This document shows, piece after piece, positions 17,896 to 27,459 of a stretch of 64,000 bases of DNA. The DNA comes from UTCFX2 sp963788145 (lineage in GTDB: Bacteria; Chloroflexota; Anaerolineae; Anaerolineales; UBA4823). The stretch covers positions 1,240,001-1,304,000 of the forward strand of contig CAWBFQ010000003.1 in NCBI GenBank assembly GCA_963788145.1. Reading direction: 5' to 3'. A program made the translations under genes and the position numbers. Every line of letters begins with the position of its first letter. Position 1 is the stretch's first letter. Below the pieces are notes generated by a model, which saw only the letters and a list, made by a program, of their open reading frames with translations, did no database searches and had not been told where the DNA came from.

Positions 17896-20502
17896 CTAAG
17901 AGTAGAAAGCCGTAACCTGCTCCAAATCCATCCGGCGGAAATAGGCGCGGTAGGAGCGGGTCTCGTCCAGCAGGTCTTTGATCTGCTCCTTCAGCAGGGC
18001 AGCCCGGGCCGGATCGGGGCTGCCGCCGGGGACAAGCCGGATTTGGGGCTGCTGCGGGGCTTCGTGTGAGGCCGGTTCTGGGGCGGCTTCCGCGAGGCGG
18101 ATGGCAATCCCTCCCAGCGCTTCCAGCCATTCCAAACCCAGGCGCACGCTCAGCTCGCGCTGGGCGGCAGCCGAGGCCAGGCGCGCCCAATCCACCCGCC
18201 CATCGCTGTGGGCGATCAAATGCTTTGCCAGACCCGCCAGGCGCTGCAGAAAGGGCTGCAGCTGATCCGGTCCGGTTCCCGGACCGGGAACCAGACCAAA
18301 CACGATCACCCGCTCGGGTTGGCAGCGTTCCAGGGCCACGCTCAGCTCGCCGCGGCCGGGCGGCGCATTCCAAATCAGCAGGGTTTGGCAGGCTGCAAGC
18401 TGGTCACGGGCGCGCAGAAGATCGGTTGGCAGGCGGGCTGATTGCAGCTTTTTCGTCAGCGACGCGAAATCTTCGCCTTCCGCCCAGATCTGAAGTTGGG
18501 GGGAAGCCTGCGCTTTGAGCAGTTCGAGCAGCACACGCTGCGGGGCGGCGTGCGCGCGGTAATCCAGGTATGCCACCTGCGGGCGGGGCGGCTCGATTTC
18601 GAGCGCGCCCTGCTGCCGGGCGGATGTCTTCAAAAACGATCGAAAGCTCCGGCTGGCCGCGGTAAGTGGTCGCCCGGATGGTATAGGCCAGTTCAAACTC
18701 GCCTGGATTGCTTCGTGCCTCGCTATGACTTCCACCGGATTGGAGCGCCTCGCTATGAAATCCGCCGGGTTGGAACTTCTCCCCGCCTCCCCCACCAGAC
18801 CACCCGCCGAGATACGCCCTCGCCATCCTCAACCAGCAGCTGCAGGTGCTCGCCCTGGCGGCCAAAGCTCGAGCGGCTGGCCAGATGCAGCCCTTTGCTG
18901 GCCAGGATCAAGGGCGGGTTGCCCGCCCAAACGGGGCCAGCCGCTCCAGGGATTGGGCCAATTCCAGGTTCAGGTCGCCCCAATCCAGAAAGCCGTCGAT
19001 CTTGAGGGCGGCGGGCTGGGCGGCGCTGGCAGCCAGTTGTCGCCCAACCGATCCCGACAGGCACGCGCGGAAGAGGGCGATGTTTTCGGCAAAGGCAGCC
19101 GCTTCCATCGAAAAACCGGCCGCCATGGTATGACCGCCAAACCCGATCAGCAGATCGCTCTGTTCGGCGATGGCGGCGGTGATATCGACCCCCTCCACCG
19201 AGCGCGCCGATCCCCTGGCCGGCTCGCTTTCCGGAGCGGAAATCATCACCACCGGCCTGGCGTACCACTCCACCAACCGGCTGGCGACGATGCCGATCAC
19301 GCCGGCCGGCCAGGCGCTGTGCGCCAAAACCAGCGCGGCCGAATCCAGCAGGGCGGGTTCGCGTTCCAACTGAGACAGCGCCCCTTTCAAAATATCATTG
19401 GTCAGCATCTGGCGGCGGCTGTTCAGGCCTTCCAATTCCAGGGCGAGCAGGCGCGCCGCCGCCGCTGTCCTGCGTGGTCAGAAGCTCCACCGCCGGGTTG
19501 GCGTCCGCAAGCCGACCGAGGGCGTTCAAGCGCGGGGCGATTGCAAAGCCGATCTGCTCCTCGGTCAAGCGCTCCGCCGCGATCTGGGCGCGCTCATAGA
19601 ATCGCCTGAAAACCAACTCGCTCCGGTTGGCGCAGGCGCTTCGAGCCGCGCTGGAGCAGATAACGGGCTTCTCCGACCTGCAGAGCCACATCCGCCACGA
19701 TGCCCAAGGCGGCCAAATCCTGGAATTGTTCAGCGCCGTGCGGGTCGCCCGCCCGCTGATAGAGCGCCTCGGCCAGCTTATAGGCCACGCCCACACCCGG
19801 CAGGCTGCCGAGCGGGTGCCCCTCAGGGAGCAGGCGCGGGTTGATGATCGTGACCGCCGGCGGAAGCAGTTCGAGCAATTTCGGCAGGTTCAATGGATCG
19901 CCTGGGCTTATGCCCAAATCTTTGGAGATCGGCAGTTCGTGGTGATCGGTGATGATCAGGTCCACCGCCAAGCCGCCGGGCATAAATCGCGGCCGGGTGG
20001 GCGGCGATGCCGGTGTCGCAGGTCAGCACCAGGCTGGGCGGGTCGTCGGGCGTCTCCAGGAACTGCTGCAGAACTGGCTGGCTGACGCCGTGCAATTCCT
20101 GCGCCCGCAGCGGGATATGATAGCTGACCCGCCGCGCCCCAGCTCCCGCAGAGCCGCGACCAGCAAAGCGGTGGAGGTCTGCCCATCGACGTCGAAATCC
20201 CCCCACACCAGGATATGCTCGCCCTGCTGCAAGGCGGCCTGCAGGCGCTCGACAGCCCGCTCCATGCCCGGGAATTCCTCCGCCGGGGAGGGCGTATATT
20301 CGTCCGGGTCGAGGAAGGCGCGCGCCGCCTGCGGGTCGCCAAAACCGCGCCGGCAGAGCGACTGCGCCGCCAGCAGATTGCCGCCGACCCGATCCAGGAT
20401 TTCAGGCGATACCGCGGTTTCGGGAGGTTCCAGCCAGAGGCGAGCGGGGGCGGTGCGTGGGTTGGGTATGGGCGATCTCCTTGTTAAGGAAGATTGTAGC
20501 AT
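17896..20502 (-). CDS. recJ: Single-stranded-DNA exonuclease RecJ, multiply frameshifted
   Basis: The parts of RecJ appear in order across several frames. They are the DHH domain motif WGDFDVDGQTSTALL, the LTCDTGI and DLIITDHHELP motifs, GVGVAYKLAEAL, RLNALGRLADANPAVELL, then DHHA1 with VIGIVASRLVEWY and GFGGHTMAAGFS. A final OB domain reads HLQLLVEDGEGV...RRVVWWG then FELAYTIRATTYRGQ. At least seven frame changes are needed (about 20140, 19985, 19600, 19470, 18900, 18785, 18635), so it is either a pseudogene or an error-rich stretch. The best Shine-Dalgarno (AAGGAG) lies inside the ORF, 7 bp before an ATA codon, so the start is uncertain. A C-terminal extension of about 230 residues follows the OB domain. 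Confidence 0.75.
18704..18776 (-). repeat. Repeat-like insertion within the recJ OB domain
   Basis: The segment TGGATTGCTTCGTGCCTCGC followed by TATGAC resembles the right end of the genome's palindromic repeat (GATTGCTTCG...CTCGCAATGAC). It is followed by two tandem imperfect copies of a unit CGCCTCGCTATGA...TCCRCCGG.TTGGA. On the minus strand it adds about 21 residues between the WWG-GxGE and FELAYT blocks, which are normally almost adjacent in RecJ. The frame is kept across the insertion itself. Confidence 0.45.
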
Positions 20503-20557
20503 AAAGGGCGGGAGGGTGTAATGCGGAGGTGGTATATACTCCCGGGCTGAAGCCGAA

Positions 20558-20584
20558 CCTCCGAGTTCTGCGAGAACTCGGAGG
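20558..20584. terminator. 12-bp perfect hairpin between recJ and the LuxR-type gene
   Basis: CCTCCGAGTTCT (20558-20569) and AGAACTCGGAGG (20573-20584) form a perfect stem with a GCG loop. No U-tract follows. Its position upstream of two divergent genes means it cannot terminate either of them. It might block read-through from outside or act as a regulatory structure or insulator. Confidence 0.4.
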
Positions 20585-20599
20585 TCTGGCTGCCCTCAT

Positions 20600-20628
20600 T
20601 TGACAAGAACGCATGTTCTAATTATAAT
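20600..20628 (+). promoter_or_regulatory. Consensus sigma-70 promoter with LexA/SOS-like box in the spacer
   Basis: TTGACA (20600-20605), exactly 17 bp, TATAAT (20623-20628) is a full consensus promoter. The spacer carries AGAACGCATGTTCT (20606-20619), a GAAC-N4-GTTC dyad. That is the form of the LexA box known from Gram-positive and related bacteria. A repressor bound here would cover the whole promoter. The gene served starts at 20698. Confidence 0.75.
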
Positions 20629-20697
20629 GACGCCATAAAGAGAAAGCCCTTGTGATCCGAATGTTTGTGCGCGTTCTACGCAAAAGGAGCCTATCCG

Positions 20698-21100
20698 GTG
20701 TCATTCCTGAATACTCTGTTGGAAAAGCTGAAGCTGCGCCCGACCCAAGCCCGCCGCTACCCACTCGATAGCTCTCGGTTGGACGATATCGCCATCCAGA
20801 GCGAGGCGGAGATGTTATCCCCCGAAAGCCAGGCTGGAGCGTGGCAGACCAGCCGAATTTTCCACCCCGAGCAACCCTATGATGTTGCGCAGCGCTGGAC
20901 GATGCTCTCTCAACGCGAGCAGGAGGTGGCCGTGCTGATCTGCCTCGGTCTTACCAATCGTGAGATTGCGGAAAAATTGTTCATCTCCCCCGATACGGTC
21001 AAGAGCCACATCAAGAACATCCTGTAGTAAATTCGACCTGCACCGCAAAGACGACCTGCGCATCTTGCTGATCGACTGGGACTTCGAAGACTGGGGCTGA
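20698..21100 (+). CDS. Small LuxR/NarL-type helix-turn-helix protein, one frameshift
   Basis: I choose the GTG at 20698 because AAAAGGAG lies 7 bp upstream; a TTG at 20665 is in frame but lacks a site. The protein (about 134 residues) has an unassigned N-terminus and a C-terminal LuxR HTH (LSQREQEVAVLICLGLTNREIAEKLFISPDTVKSHIKNIL). The frame then hits TAG at 21025. Removing one T there continues as SKFDLHRKDDLRILLIDWDFEDWG with a stop at 21098-21100, which completes the HTH. There is no receiver domain. The SOS-like box in its promoter suggests DNA-damage control. Confidence 0.75.
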
Positions 21101-21134
21101 GATTTCAGATCTCAGACCGGGCGCGGCAGCGCGC

Positions 21135-21374
21135 CTATTCGTCTGCGACGCCCAGGTGGCTCAGGATGATTTCCAACGGCCAGTGACGGTGATCGTCAAA
21201 TGCCTGCCGGGCGTCGATCAAGGCGCGCCGTTTCTCGTCGCGATGGGAGACAAAAAGCCCTTTGACTTCGATTTCGTGCAAATGCTCAGAAATACCATGC
21301 ACGCTGCCATCGCTCTGCCGGATGGCATCTTTGACATACTGGTTCAGATATTCTCGATAACGTTTGATATCCAC
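21135..21374 (-). CDS. Small conserved-looking hypothetical protein
   Basis: This protein of about 80 residues is charged (KRYREYLNQYVKDAIRQSDG at the N-terminus, WPLEIILSHLGVADE at the C-terminus). The GTG at 21374 has AGAGG six bases upstream and is preferred over the ATG at 21389. TATAAT lies just upstream on the same strand. I recognise no domain. It converges with the LuxR-type gene. Confidence 0.5.
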   Translation of the reverse strand: MDIKRYREYLNQYVKDAIRQSDGSVHGISEHLHEIEVKGLFVSHRDEKRRALIDARQAFDDHRHWPLEIILSHLGVADE

Positions 21375-21528
21375 GGATGACCTCTGCATTATTATACCTG
21401 ATCCGCTTGCGTGGATGGCAGGCTGCTGACCGCCAGAAAACCGGTCAAAAGACGTATTGCGGTTTTAGGAGAGTCCGGTAAAATAGGGACAGTTCAAGCC
21501 AACAGAACGGATTTAGAAAGGTGATGCA

Positions 21529-21711
21529 ATGCACGTACGAACAAACATTTTTGCCGGTGAAATGCCCGCCTCCAGCGGCCCAACATTGGATGGCGTGTTG
21601 AACACCGCCCTGGAGCTGGTTCAAACAGCCAATACCGTTGCCGCAAATGCGCTGGTGGACCCGAATGCGCTCAAGCTGTTCATGAACTACCTGCCGGCAG
21701 CCGATCAATAA
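21529..21711 (+). CDS. Small 60-residue protein, function unknown
   Basis: ATG at 21529 has a purine-rich AGGTGATG upstream, and TTGCGG (about 21458) with TAAAAT (21480) could form a promoter. The product has Ala- and Leu-rich helices (LDGVLNTALELVQTANTVAANALVDPNALKLFMNYL) and no signal peptide or Cys. A terminator-like hairpin follows within 35 bp, which supports an independent short transcript. No family is recognised. Confidence 0.45.
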   Translation: MHVRTNIFAGEMPASSGPTLDGVLNTALELVQTANTVAANALVDPNALKLFMNYLPAADQ

Positions 21712-21743
21712 GCCATTATTGCTGTAATTCTCCCCCTTTGCCG

Positions 21744-21767
21744 AAGTCCGGGTTTTGCCCCGGACTT
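21744..21767. terminator. Bidirectional terminator-like hairpin
   Basis: AAGTCCGGG (21744-21752) pairs with CCCGGACTT (21759-21767) around TTTTGC. It lies between the plus-strand small ORF and the minus-strand response regulator, the position expected for a shared terminator of converging genes. The U-tract is weak. Confidence 0.6.
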
Positions 21768-21788
21768 TCGATTTAAGCGGGCAAACCA

Positions 21789-22424
21789 CTATTCGATCAA
21801 ACCGCGTTCGAAGGCGTAGCGGATCACATCTCCGGTCGTTTTGAGACCCAGTTTCTCCATAACCCGGGCGCGATAGGTGCTGACCGTCTTCACGCTGATC
21901 GACAATTCCTCGCCAATCTCGCTTAATTTCCTCCCCTTGGCGATCATTTCAAATACTTGCAGCTCGCGGTCGGACAGCAATTCGTGCGGCTCCCTTCCCG
22001 CATCCGGCTGAAGATTTTGATCATCCATCTGTTGAATCAGCGTACGGCTGAGATATTTCTTGCCGCCCAACACGGTCCGGATCGCGGCGAGCAATTCATC
22101 CGGGGCGCTCTCTTTGGTCAGGTAACCCGAAGCGCCTGCCCGCAATGAGCGCAAGGCATATTGCTTCTCCGGATAGACGCTCAAGATCAAAACCGGCAGG
22201 TTCGGCTTGAGACTGTGAATCTGCTTCAAGACCTCGATCCCGCCGATATCCGGCAGGCCGATATCCAGCAAGACCAGGTCGTACTCTATGCGATGAACAG
22301 CCTGCATGGTTTCAACGCCGGTGCTCGCCTGGTCGATCGCTTCCAGGGTCTGGTCGGTGGATAGAATTTGAATCACGCCGCGCCGGACGACGGCATGGTC
22401 ATCGGCTACAAGGATCCGAATCAT
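21789..22424 (-). CDS. NarL-family response regulator (orphan)
   Basis: This 211-residue protein has a receiver (VADDHAVVRRG; phospho-Asp in LVLLDIGLPD; SVYPEKQYALRSLRAGASGYLTKESAPDELL) and a LuxR HTH (LSDRELQVFEMIAKGRKLSEIGEELSISVKTVSTYRARVMEKLGL). It closely resembles the regulator at 41266, including the shared SVYPE/SMYPE and YLTK.SAPDEL segments, so they are paralogues. No kinase lies next to it; the upstream gene is a zinc-ribbon membrane protein 45 bp away. The kinase at 39245 could phosphorylate both. Confidence 0.92.
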   Translation of the reverse strand: MIRILVADDHAVVRRGVIQILSTDQTLEAIDQASTGVETMQAVHRIEYDLVLLDIGLPDIGGIEVLKQIHSLKPNLPVLILSVYPEKQYALRSLRAGASGYLTKESAPDELLAAIRTVLGGKKYLSRTLIQQMDDQNLQPDAGREPHELLSDRELQVFEMIAKGRKLSEIGEELSISVKTVSTYRARVMEKLGLKTTGDVIRYAFERGLIE

Positions 22425-22469
22425 CCTGGCAATTACCCCTTTCCGGGATCGCGCCCGGTGATACCTCCA

Positions 22470-23231
22470 CTAATCAAATTCATTTCTTCCAGCCCGGCCA
22501 TATTCCCCGGCGACATCGGTATCAGGGATATTCAGCCAGCTTTCAATCTGCTGCTCCAGAAACAGGGCGATATCGGGGGCATCCAGATCAGAAACCAGGC
22601 TGATATCCCGACCATCCTTTAACACCGCATTGAGCTGATAGGTAAAGTGCACACCGTTTTTTGAAGAGGCGCGTTTCTCTTTACAATAGAATTGTTCAAG
22701 CTGATCGACAGGCGTCTTAATTTCACCCGTCCAGGGCATTGGGTCGTGTTGGACAATGAAATATTGGCGGTCGATTTTGAGGCTGGTGGTATTGAGAAAG
22801 CCCGCCAGCGTCGAATAGGTCAATCCAACCCCGACGGCAAGATGGGCGACCGGAAAGACAATCATGATCCAGGGCGCATTGGGCATGCCCAGCGCCATGC
22901 TGTACCAGAAACACAGAAACGCATCCCAGGCCACGCAGAAAAAAGCCAGCGGGATGTATTTCGGCGAGAACCAGCGCCAGGATAATTTCACGCTGTCGTT
23001 CTTTTTTTCGATCTGAACCTGTCTCGGCCTGGGGGTCAAACGGGGTCTGGGCTGAATGGCTTTTTCCCCGGCTTGCCGATCGCTCGAGGCAGACTGGCGG
23101 GTGGGCAGTTGGAAGATATGTTCGTTGCCGCAATATTGACAGACGAAACGGTCGGAGCCGGGAGGAAATGCGCTTTTTCCCCCACAAGATGGACATTGGA
23201 GCGTCAAGAAAGATGGCTGGTCAGTGGGCAT
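22470..23231 (-). CDS. Zinc-ribbon membrane protein, function unknown
   Basis: This 253-residue protein has an N-terminal zinc ribbon (LQCPSCGG...FVCQYCGNEH, two CxxC pairs) and a Pro/Arg-rich basic linker. Two hydrophobic segments follow (about 105-150, AFFCVAWDAFLCFWYSMALG and IMIVFPVAHLAVGVGLTYSTLAGFL). A C-terminal beta-rich domain of about 90 residues has a YCKEKRASSKNGVHFTYQLNAVLKDG segment resembling a PH-like fold. The order zinc ribbon, two helices, cytosolic domain fits a membrane-anchored protein; no function is assigned. It lies upstream of the response regulator on the same strand. Confidence 0.7.
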   Translation of the reverse strand: MPTDQPSFLTLQCPSCGGKSAFPPGSDRFVCQYCGNEHIFQLPTRQSASSDRQAGEKAIQPRPRLTPRPRQVQIEKKNDSVKLSWRWFSPKYIPLAFFCVAWDAFLCFWYSMALGMPNAPWIMIVFPVAHLAVGVGLTYSTLAGFLNTTSLKIDRQYFIVQHDPMPWTGEIKTPVDQLEQFYCKEKRASSKNGVHFTYQLNAVLKDGRDISLVSDLDAPDIALFLEQQIESWLNIPDTDVAGEYGRAGRNEFD

Positions 23232-23415
23232 CTCGATCTCCCAGGCGGCAGGATGATGAACTATGACTGATTATAGCAAATTATCTGCGATATAATCCCG
23301 CGATGCTCAACTCGCAAAACAGCCCTATTCGGCGCGCCCCCCAGGGGATAAACGGGAAAGGGGCTGACTTACCTTACTATAACGCAAAGCTCAATAATAT
23401 TTTGAATGATAGAAT

Positions 23416-23450
23416 GATAGTGAATATTTTTTCGGAAAATATTCACTATC
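23416..23450. promoter_or_regulatory. Perfect 15-bp inverted repeat upstream of signalling module A
   Basis: GATAGTGAATATTTT (23416-23430) and AAAATATTCACTATC (23436-23450) form a perfect stem with a TTCGG loop, ending 26 bp before the start codon at 23477. Another GAATGATAGAATGATAG direct repeat abuts the left arm. It could be an operator for a dimeric regulator or a leader hairpin that controls ribosome access. The rest of the 245-bp gap shows no clear promoter. Confidence 0.6.
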
Positions 23451-23476
23451 TAGCTCTGCCTGACGCAGGTACCTCC

Positions 23477-24352
23477 ATGAATACCATCCAAAAACGTCGT
23501 TCATTTGGGTTAGGTTGTTACATTCTCTCTGTTTCGATATGGTTATGGGCTGCCCCGCTCATCAAGCAGCTGCCCGAAGATTATTTCAATCAAACGATTT
23601 ATGACGCCAGGATGCGCATTCGACTCTCGCCAGAAGCCGAATGGCAATCGTACAATTTGACCGTCAAACGGATCGACCAGACCCTCTCGAATGCCGGTCG
23701 AGTCAATATTATTCAGGGAGAAATGAACTGGCTGATTAATCCAAACGATATTCTCTTTGTATCCTCAGGCATTTATGGCGTGGATCGCCGATCCCATCAA
23801 AACGTCACCGGTTACGGGGATATTGCCCGCTCCGGTCAATTTCTATTCCCGCCGCACACCCAGGCGACAACCTATGAATATTGGGATCCTAACTTCATCG
23901 GCAAACGGATCGCCGCTTTTAAGAGCGAAGAAATGTTCGACGATCTGAAAGTGTATTTGTTCACCTTCAGTTGTACGAAAATAGATGAGACGGAGGGCTA
24001 CAGCTATCTGCCGGATGTGCCCGAAAAATACGAGACCTACACCGACGGGCAGGGCTTATTATGGATCGAACCGGTTTCGGGGATCATCGTGGACTATGCA
24101 GAAAACGGAGTCAGTTATTTTGCCTACCGGGCGAATGGAGAGAAAGCAACCAATTTCGCTGAATGGAACGCCCATTATTCACCCGAAACACGCTCCGCCC
24201 AAATCGAGTTGGCTCGGGCTGACCGGCTGCGCATTTTGCTCCTGGATGTCTGGCTGCCCATCTTCTTTGTGCTGGTTGGTCTGTTCTGGCTGGGTTTTGG
24301 AGTTTTAATGTTGCGTCAAAGAAATCGAAAGATCAACGGGGAAATCAGATGA
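23477..24352 (+). CDS. DUF3068 (PorA-family-like) membrane-anchored protein, module A
   Basis: This protein of about 291 residues has an N-terminal transmembrane helix (GCYILSVSIWLWAAPLI), a long extracytoplasmic beta-rich domain and a C-terminal helix (VWLPIFFVLVGLFWLGFGVLML). Conserved DUF3068 features are GYGDIARSGQFLFPPHTQATTYEYWDP and LWIEPVSGIIVDYAENGVSYF. The family's function is unknown; it is best known from actinobacteria. The ATG at 23477 is preferred to the upstream in-frame ATG at 23303. The stop overlaps the kinase start (ATGA), so the two proteins are coupled. A paralogue holds the same place in module B (44891). Confidence 0.8.
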   Translation: MNTIQKRRSFGLGCYILSVSIWLWAAPLIKQLPEDYFNQTIYDARMRIRLSPEAEWQSYNLTVKRIDQTLSNAGRVNIIQGEMNWLINPNDILFVSSGIYGVDRRSHQNVTGYGDIARSGQFLFPPHTQATTYEYWDPNFIGKRIAAFKSEEMFDDLKVYLFTFSCTKIDETEGYSYLPDVPEKYETYTDGQGLLWIEPVSGIIVDYAENGVSYFAYRANGEKATNFAEWNAHYSPETRSAQIELARADRLRILLLDVWLPIFFVLVGLFWLGFGVLMLRQRNRKINGEIR

Positions 24353-26989
24353 AACTGCATCTAAGTTTTGTCCAAAAATTGACCCTGATCTTTGTGCTCT
24401 TCGCGGCTATTCTGCTGACCATAGCAGGCGCGATCGCCTACAATGTTGGACGCAGCGGGCTGGGTTCCGCTACAACCTCCGAACTGCTCTCGTCCGCGAT
24501 CGAAAAACAGGCCGCCCTGAACACCTGGACGACAGAACGCCGAAACGGGATCAGCTCACTCGCCGGTGACAGCCATCTCATCCTGGATCTAAAATCATTC
24601 ATGGCTGCTGCGCCAGGTTCAAAGCAAGCCGTTGAGATGCACGACAGGCTGGCGATGGACTTGACGGAGCGAATGGAAATAACCGGCAACTACCGCGAGA
24701 TCATGATCCTCCATCCGAAAACAGGCGAAGTGCTCATTTCCACCAACCCCGCCAATGAAGGCAAATTCAAGGAGGACCGGCTCTATTTTTCTGAAGGCAA
24801 AAAGGGCGCCTATATTCAGAATTTGTATATTTCACCCTCATTGCAGGCGCCGGATATGGTCGTTTCTGCGCCATTCCTGCTGGAGCGCGAGGCGGGGCAG
24901 AATGAAAGCGAGCGGGTGCTGGCGGTTCTGGCAGGCCGGCTGGATTTGGAAGAAATGGATGCAATCATCGAACGCCGGTCCGGTTTGCATTACAGCGATG
25001 ATGCCTTTCTGGTCAGTAAGTCCAATTTGTTCGCCACCCAACCGCGTTTTATTAAGGATCCGGCTGTGCTTCAGCGCGGAATTTATTCAGAAGCGGCTAC
25101 TCTTTGCCTGGCCAGGAACAGCGGCGCCATTGCGGCAAAGGATTACCGCTCTATCCCTGCCTTAATCGTTTATCGCTGGATGCCCGAACAACAGCTTTGC
25201 CTGATCGTCAAGCTGGATCAAACAGAAGCCTTCGCCTCGGCGACCGAATTGGGAAGATCAATCTTATTATTTGGCTTTCTTTCATTTATCCTGGCATCGC
25301 TTCTGGCTTATGGGCTGTCTCGTTCGATCAGCCAACCCATCCAAACCCTGGTACAGGGAACAGATGAGATCGCGCGCGGAAATTTCAAGCATCAAATTCA
25401 AATTCACTCGGGGGACGAATTCGATCAGTTGGGAAATCGATTTAATGACATGGCAGCCGCTTTATTGGCATCTGAAACCAGGCTGCGCAATTGGGCCGCC
25501 GAACTGGAAAGGCAAGTCAGAGAACGCACAGCGGAACTTCGCCGGAGCGAGAACCGCTACCGCATCCTAGCAGAAAATTCGCCCGAGATGGTCTTTGTGA
25601 TCGACACAGATGACCGGATACAGTATGTCAACAAGCTGGCCGCCAGCCAGCTTGGAAAAACACCCGAACAAGTTATTGGAATATCCCGCGACGAATTGTT
25701 CCCGCACAATATCGCCGATAGTCAAAAGTATGGGTTGCAGCAGGTTTTCGAGCGCGGAGAACCTGCCTCATTCAAATCGCCAATTACATTTCCAGGCGGT
25801 GTGTTGTGGTTAGACACCCAACTGGTTCCCATTTTTGACGAACAAGGAATCATCAACGCGGTAATGGGCATCTCGCGTGACGTCACCCGGCGCAAACTCG
25901 ATGAACAGGCCATCCTGGAGGAAATAGCATTTTCAGATTCCATCATCAACAGCCTGCCTGGGATCTTCTATTTATTCGACCCACAAGGGCATTTCGTACG
26001 CTGGAACAAGAACTTTGAGCGCGTCAGTGGTTACTCGGCAGACGAGATGCTCGAACGCAACCCGCTCGATTTCTTTACCGGCGAAGAGAAATCCCTGGTC
26101 GAACAGCGCATCCAGGAGACGTTTACCAAAGGCGACGCCCAAGTCGAAGCGAATTTCACCTCCAGGGATGGAACCGGCGCGCCCTATCTGCTGACAGGCA
26201 TCCGCGCTTTGATGAATGACCAGACATACCTGATCGGTACAGGGATCGATATCACCGAACGAAAACTGGCAGAACAAAACCTGGACAAAGCAAACGAGGA
26301 ACTGGCTCGTTCAAACAGCGAGTTGGAGCGCTTTGCTTATGTCGCTTCGCATGACCTGCAAGAGCCGCTGCGCATGGTCACCAGCTATCTGCAGCTTTTG
26401 GTAAGGCGATATCAAGACCGGCTGGATGGCGAGGCTTTAGAATTCATCAACTACGCCGTCGATGGCTCGAACCGGATGAAGATGCTGATCAACGACCTGC
26501 TGGCTTACTCTCGGGTCGGTACGCCGCGGCGCTGAATTTACGCCAACGGATTGCGAACAAGTCATCCAACGGGTTCTGAATACGCTCCAATTGAGAATCG
26601 AAGAAACCCGGGTGGAGATCACGCACGATCCATTACCGACGGTATTTGGAGATGAAATCCAAATTGAACAGGTCTTTCAGAATCTGGTCGGAAATGCGGT
26701 AAAATTTCACGGAGAGGCAGCGCCCAAAATTCATATCGGGGTAAAGAAAGATGATCAGAATTGGATCTTTTCGGTTCGCGACAATGGTATCGGAATAGAC
26801 CATCAATATTTCGATCGCATCTTCATCATCTTTCAACGGCTGCACAGCAGAGATGAATACCAGGGAACCGGGATCGGTCTGGCAATCAGCAAGCGGATTG
26901 TGGAGCGGCATGGCGGCCGAATCTGGATTGAATCCGAACCCGGAACAGGATCTACATTCTATTTCACAATTCCAACAAAAGGAGAATAA
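24349..26989 (+). CDS. Cache/HAMP/PAS/PAS histidine kinase, module A (one frameshift)
   Basis: Order: transmembrane helix 1 (10-30), extracellular Cache-like domain (35-295), helix 2, HAMP (about 323-376), PAS (about 400-515, YRILAENSPEMVFVIDTDD), PAS (about 525-640), HisKA (phospho-His in FAYVASHDLQEPLRMVTSYL) and HATPase (QNLVGNAVKFHG, DNGIGID, GTGIGLAISKRIVERHGG). The first frame stops at 26535. Removing one C near 26523 restores GTRGAEFTPTDCEQV and runs to 26989. The homologous point is also broken in the module B kinase. Its stop overlaps the next ATG. Confidence 0.88.
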
Positions 26990-27449
26990 TGATTGGATAA
27001 ACCTATTGTAACCAAACCTATCGAAATTTTGCTGGTCGAGGATAATCCTGGCGATGTGCGCCTGACACGCGAGGCCTTAAAAAGAAGGAAAAGTGCTGAA
27101 TAACTTGCAAGTCGCCCAGGATGGTTTGGAAGCCCTGGAATTCTTGCGGAGCGAAGGGCAATTCGCGGATGCCGCTCGCCCGGATATCATCCTGCTTGAC
27201 CTGAACATGCCAAGGATGGATGGGCGTGAGCTGCTGGCCGAGATCAAAGCTGATCCGAAACTGCGGCGCATACCGGTGGTGATACTGACCACATCCAAAT
27301 CTGAAGAAGATATCATCCGTACATACGATCTGCACGCAAACTGCTATATCACCAAACCCGTTGATCTGGATCAATTTATTACCATCGTCCGGTCAGTGGA
27401 AGACTTTTGGTTTTCGATCGTTAAGCTGCCGCCCAATGGTGAAAGATAA
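26989..27449 (+). CDS. Stand-alone CheY-like receiver protein, module A (two homopolymer indels)
   Basis: The first ATG (26989) overlaps the kinase stop. Reading through needs one G removed at GG (about 26995) and one A removed from an A-run near 27084. The result, IEILLVEDNPGDVRLTREALK then VLNNLQVAQDGLEALEFLRSEG, matches the module B protein at 48640 almost residue for residue. Phospho-Asp lies in IILLDLNMPRMDG; Thr (VILTTSKSEED) and Lys (ITKPVDLDQF) are present. It has no output domain, as in Rcp1-type phytochrome partners, so it probably relays phosphate or binds a partner. Confidence 0.85.
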
Positions 27450-27459
27450 GTGAGGCAGC

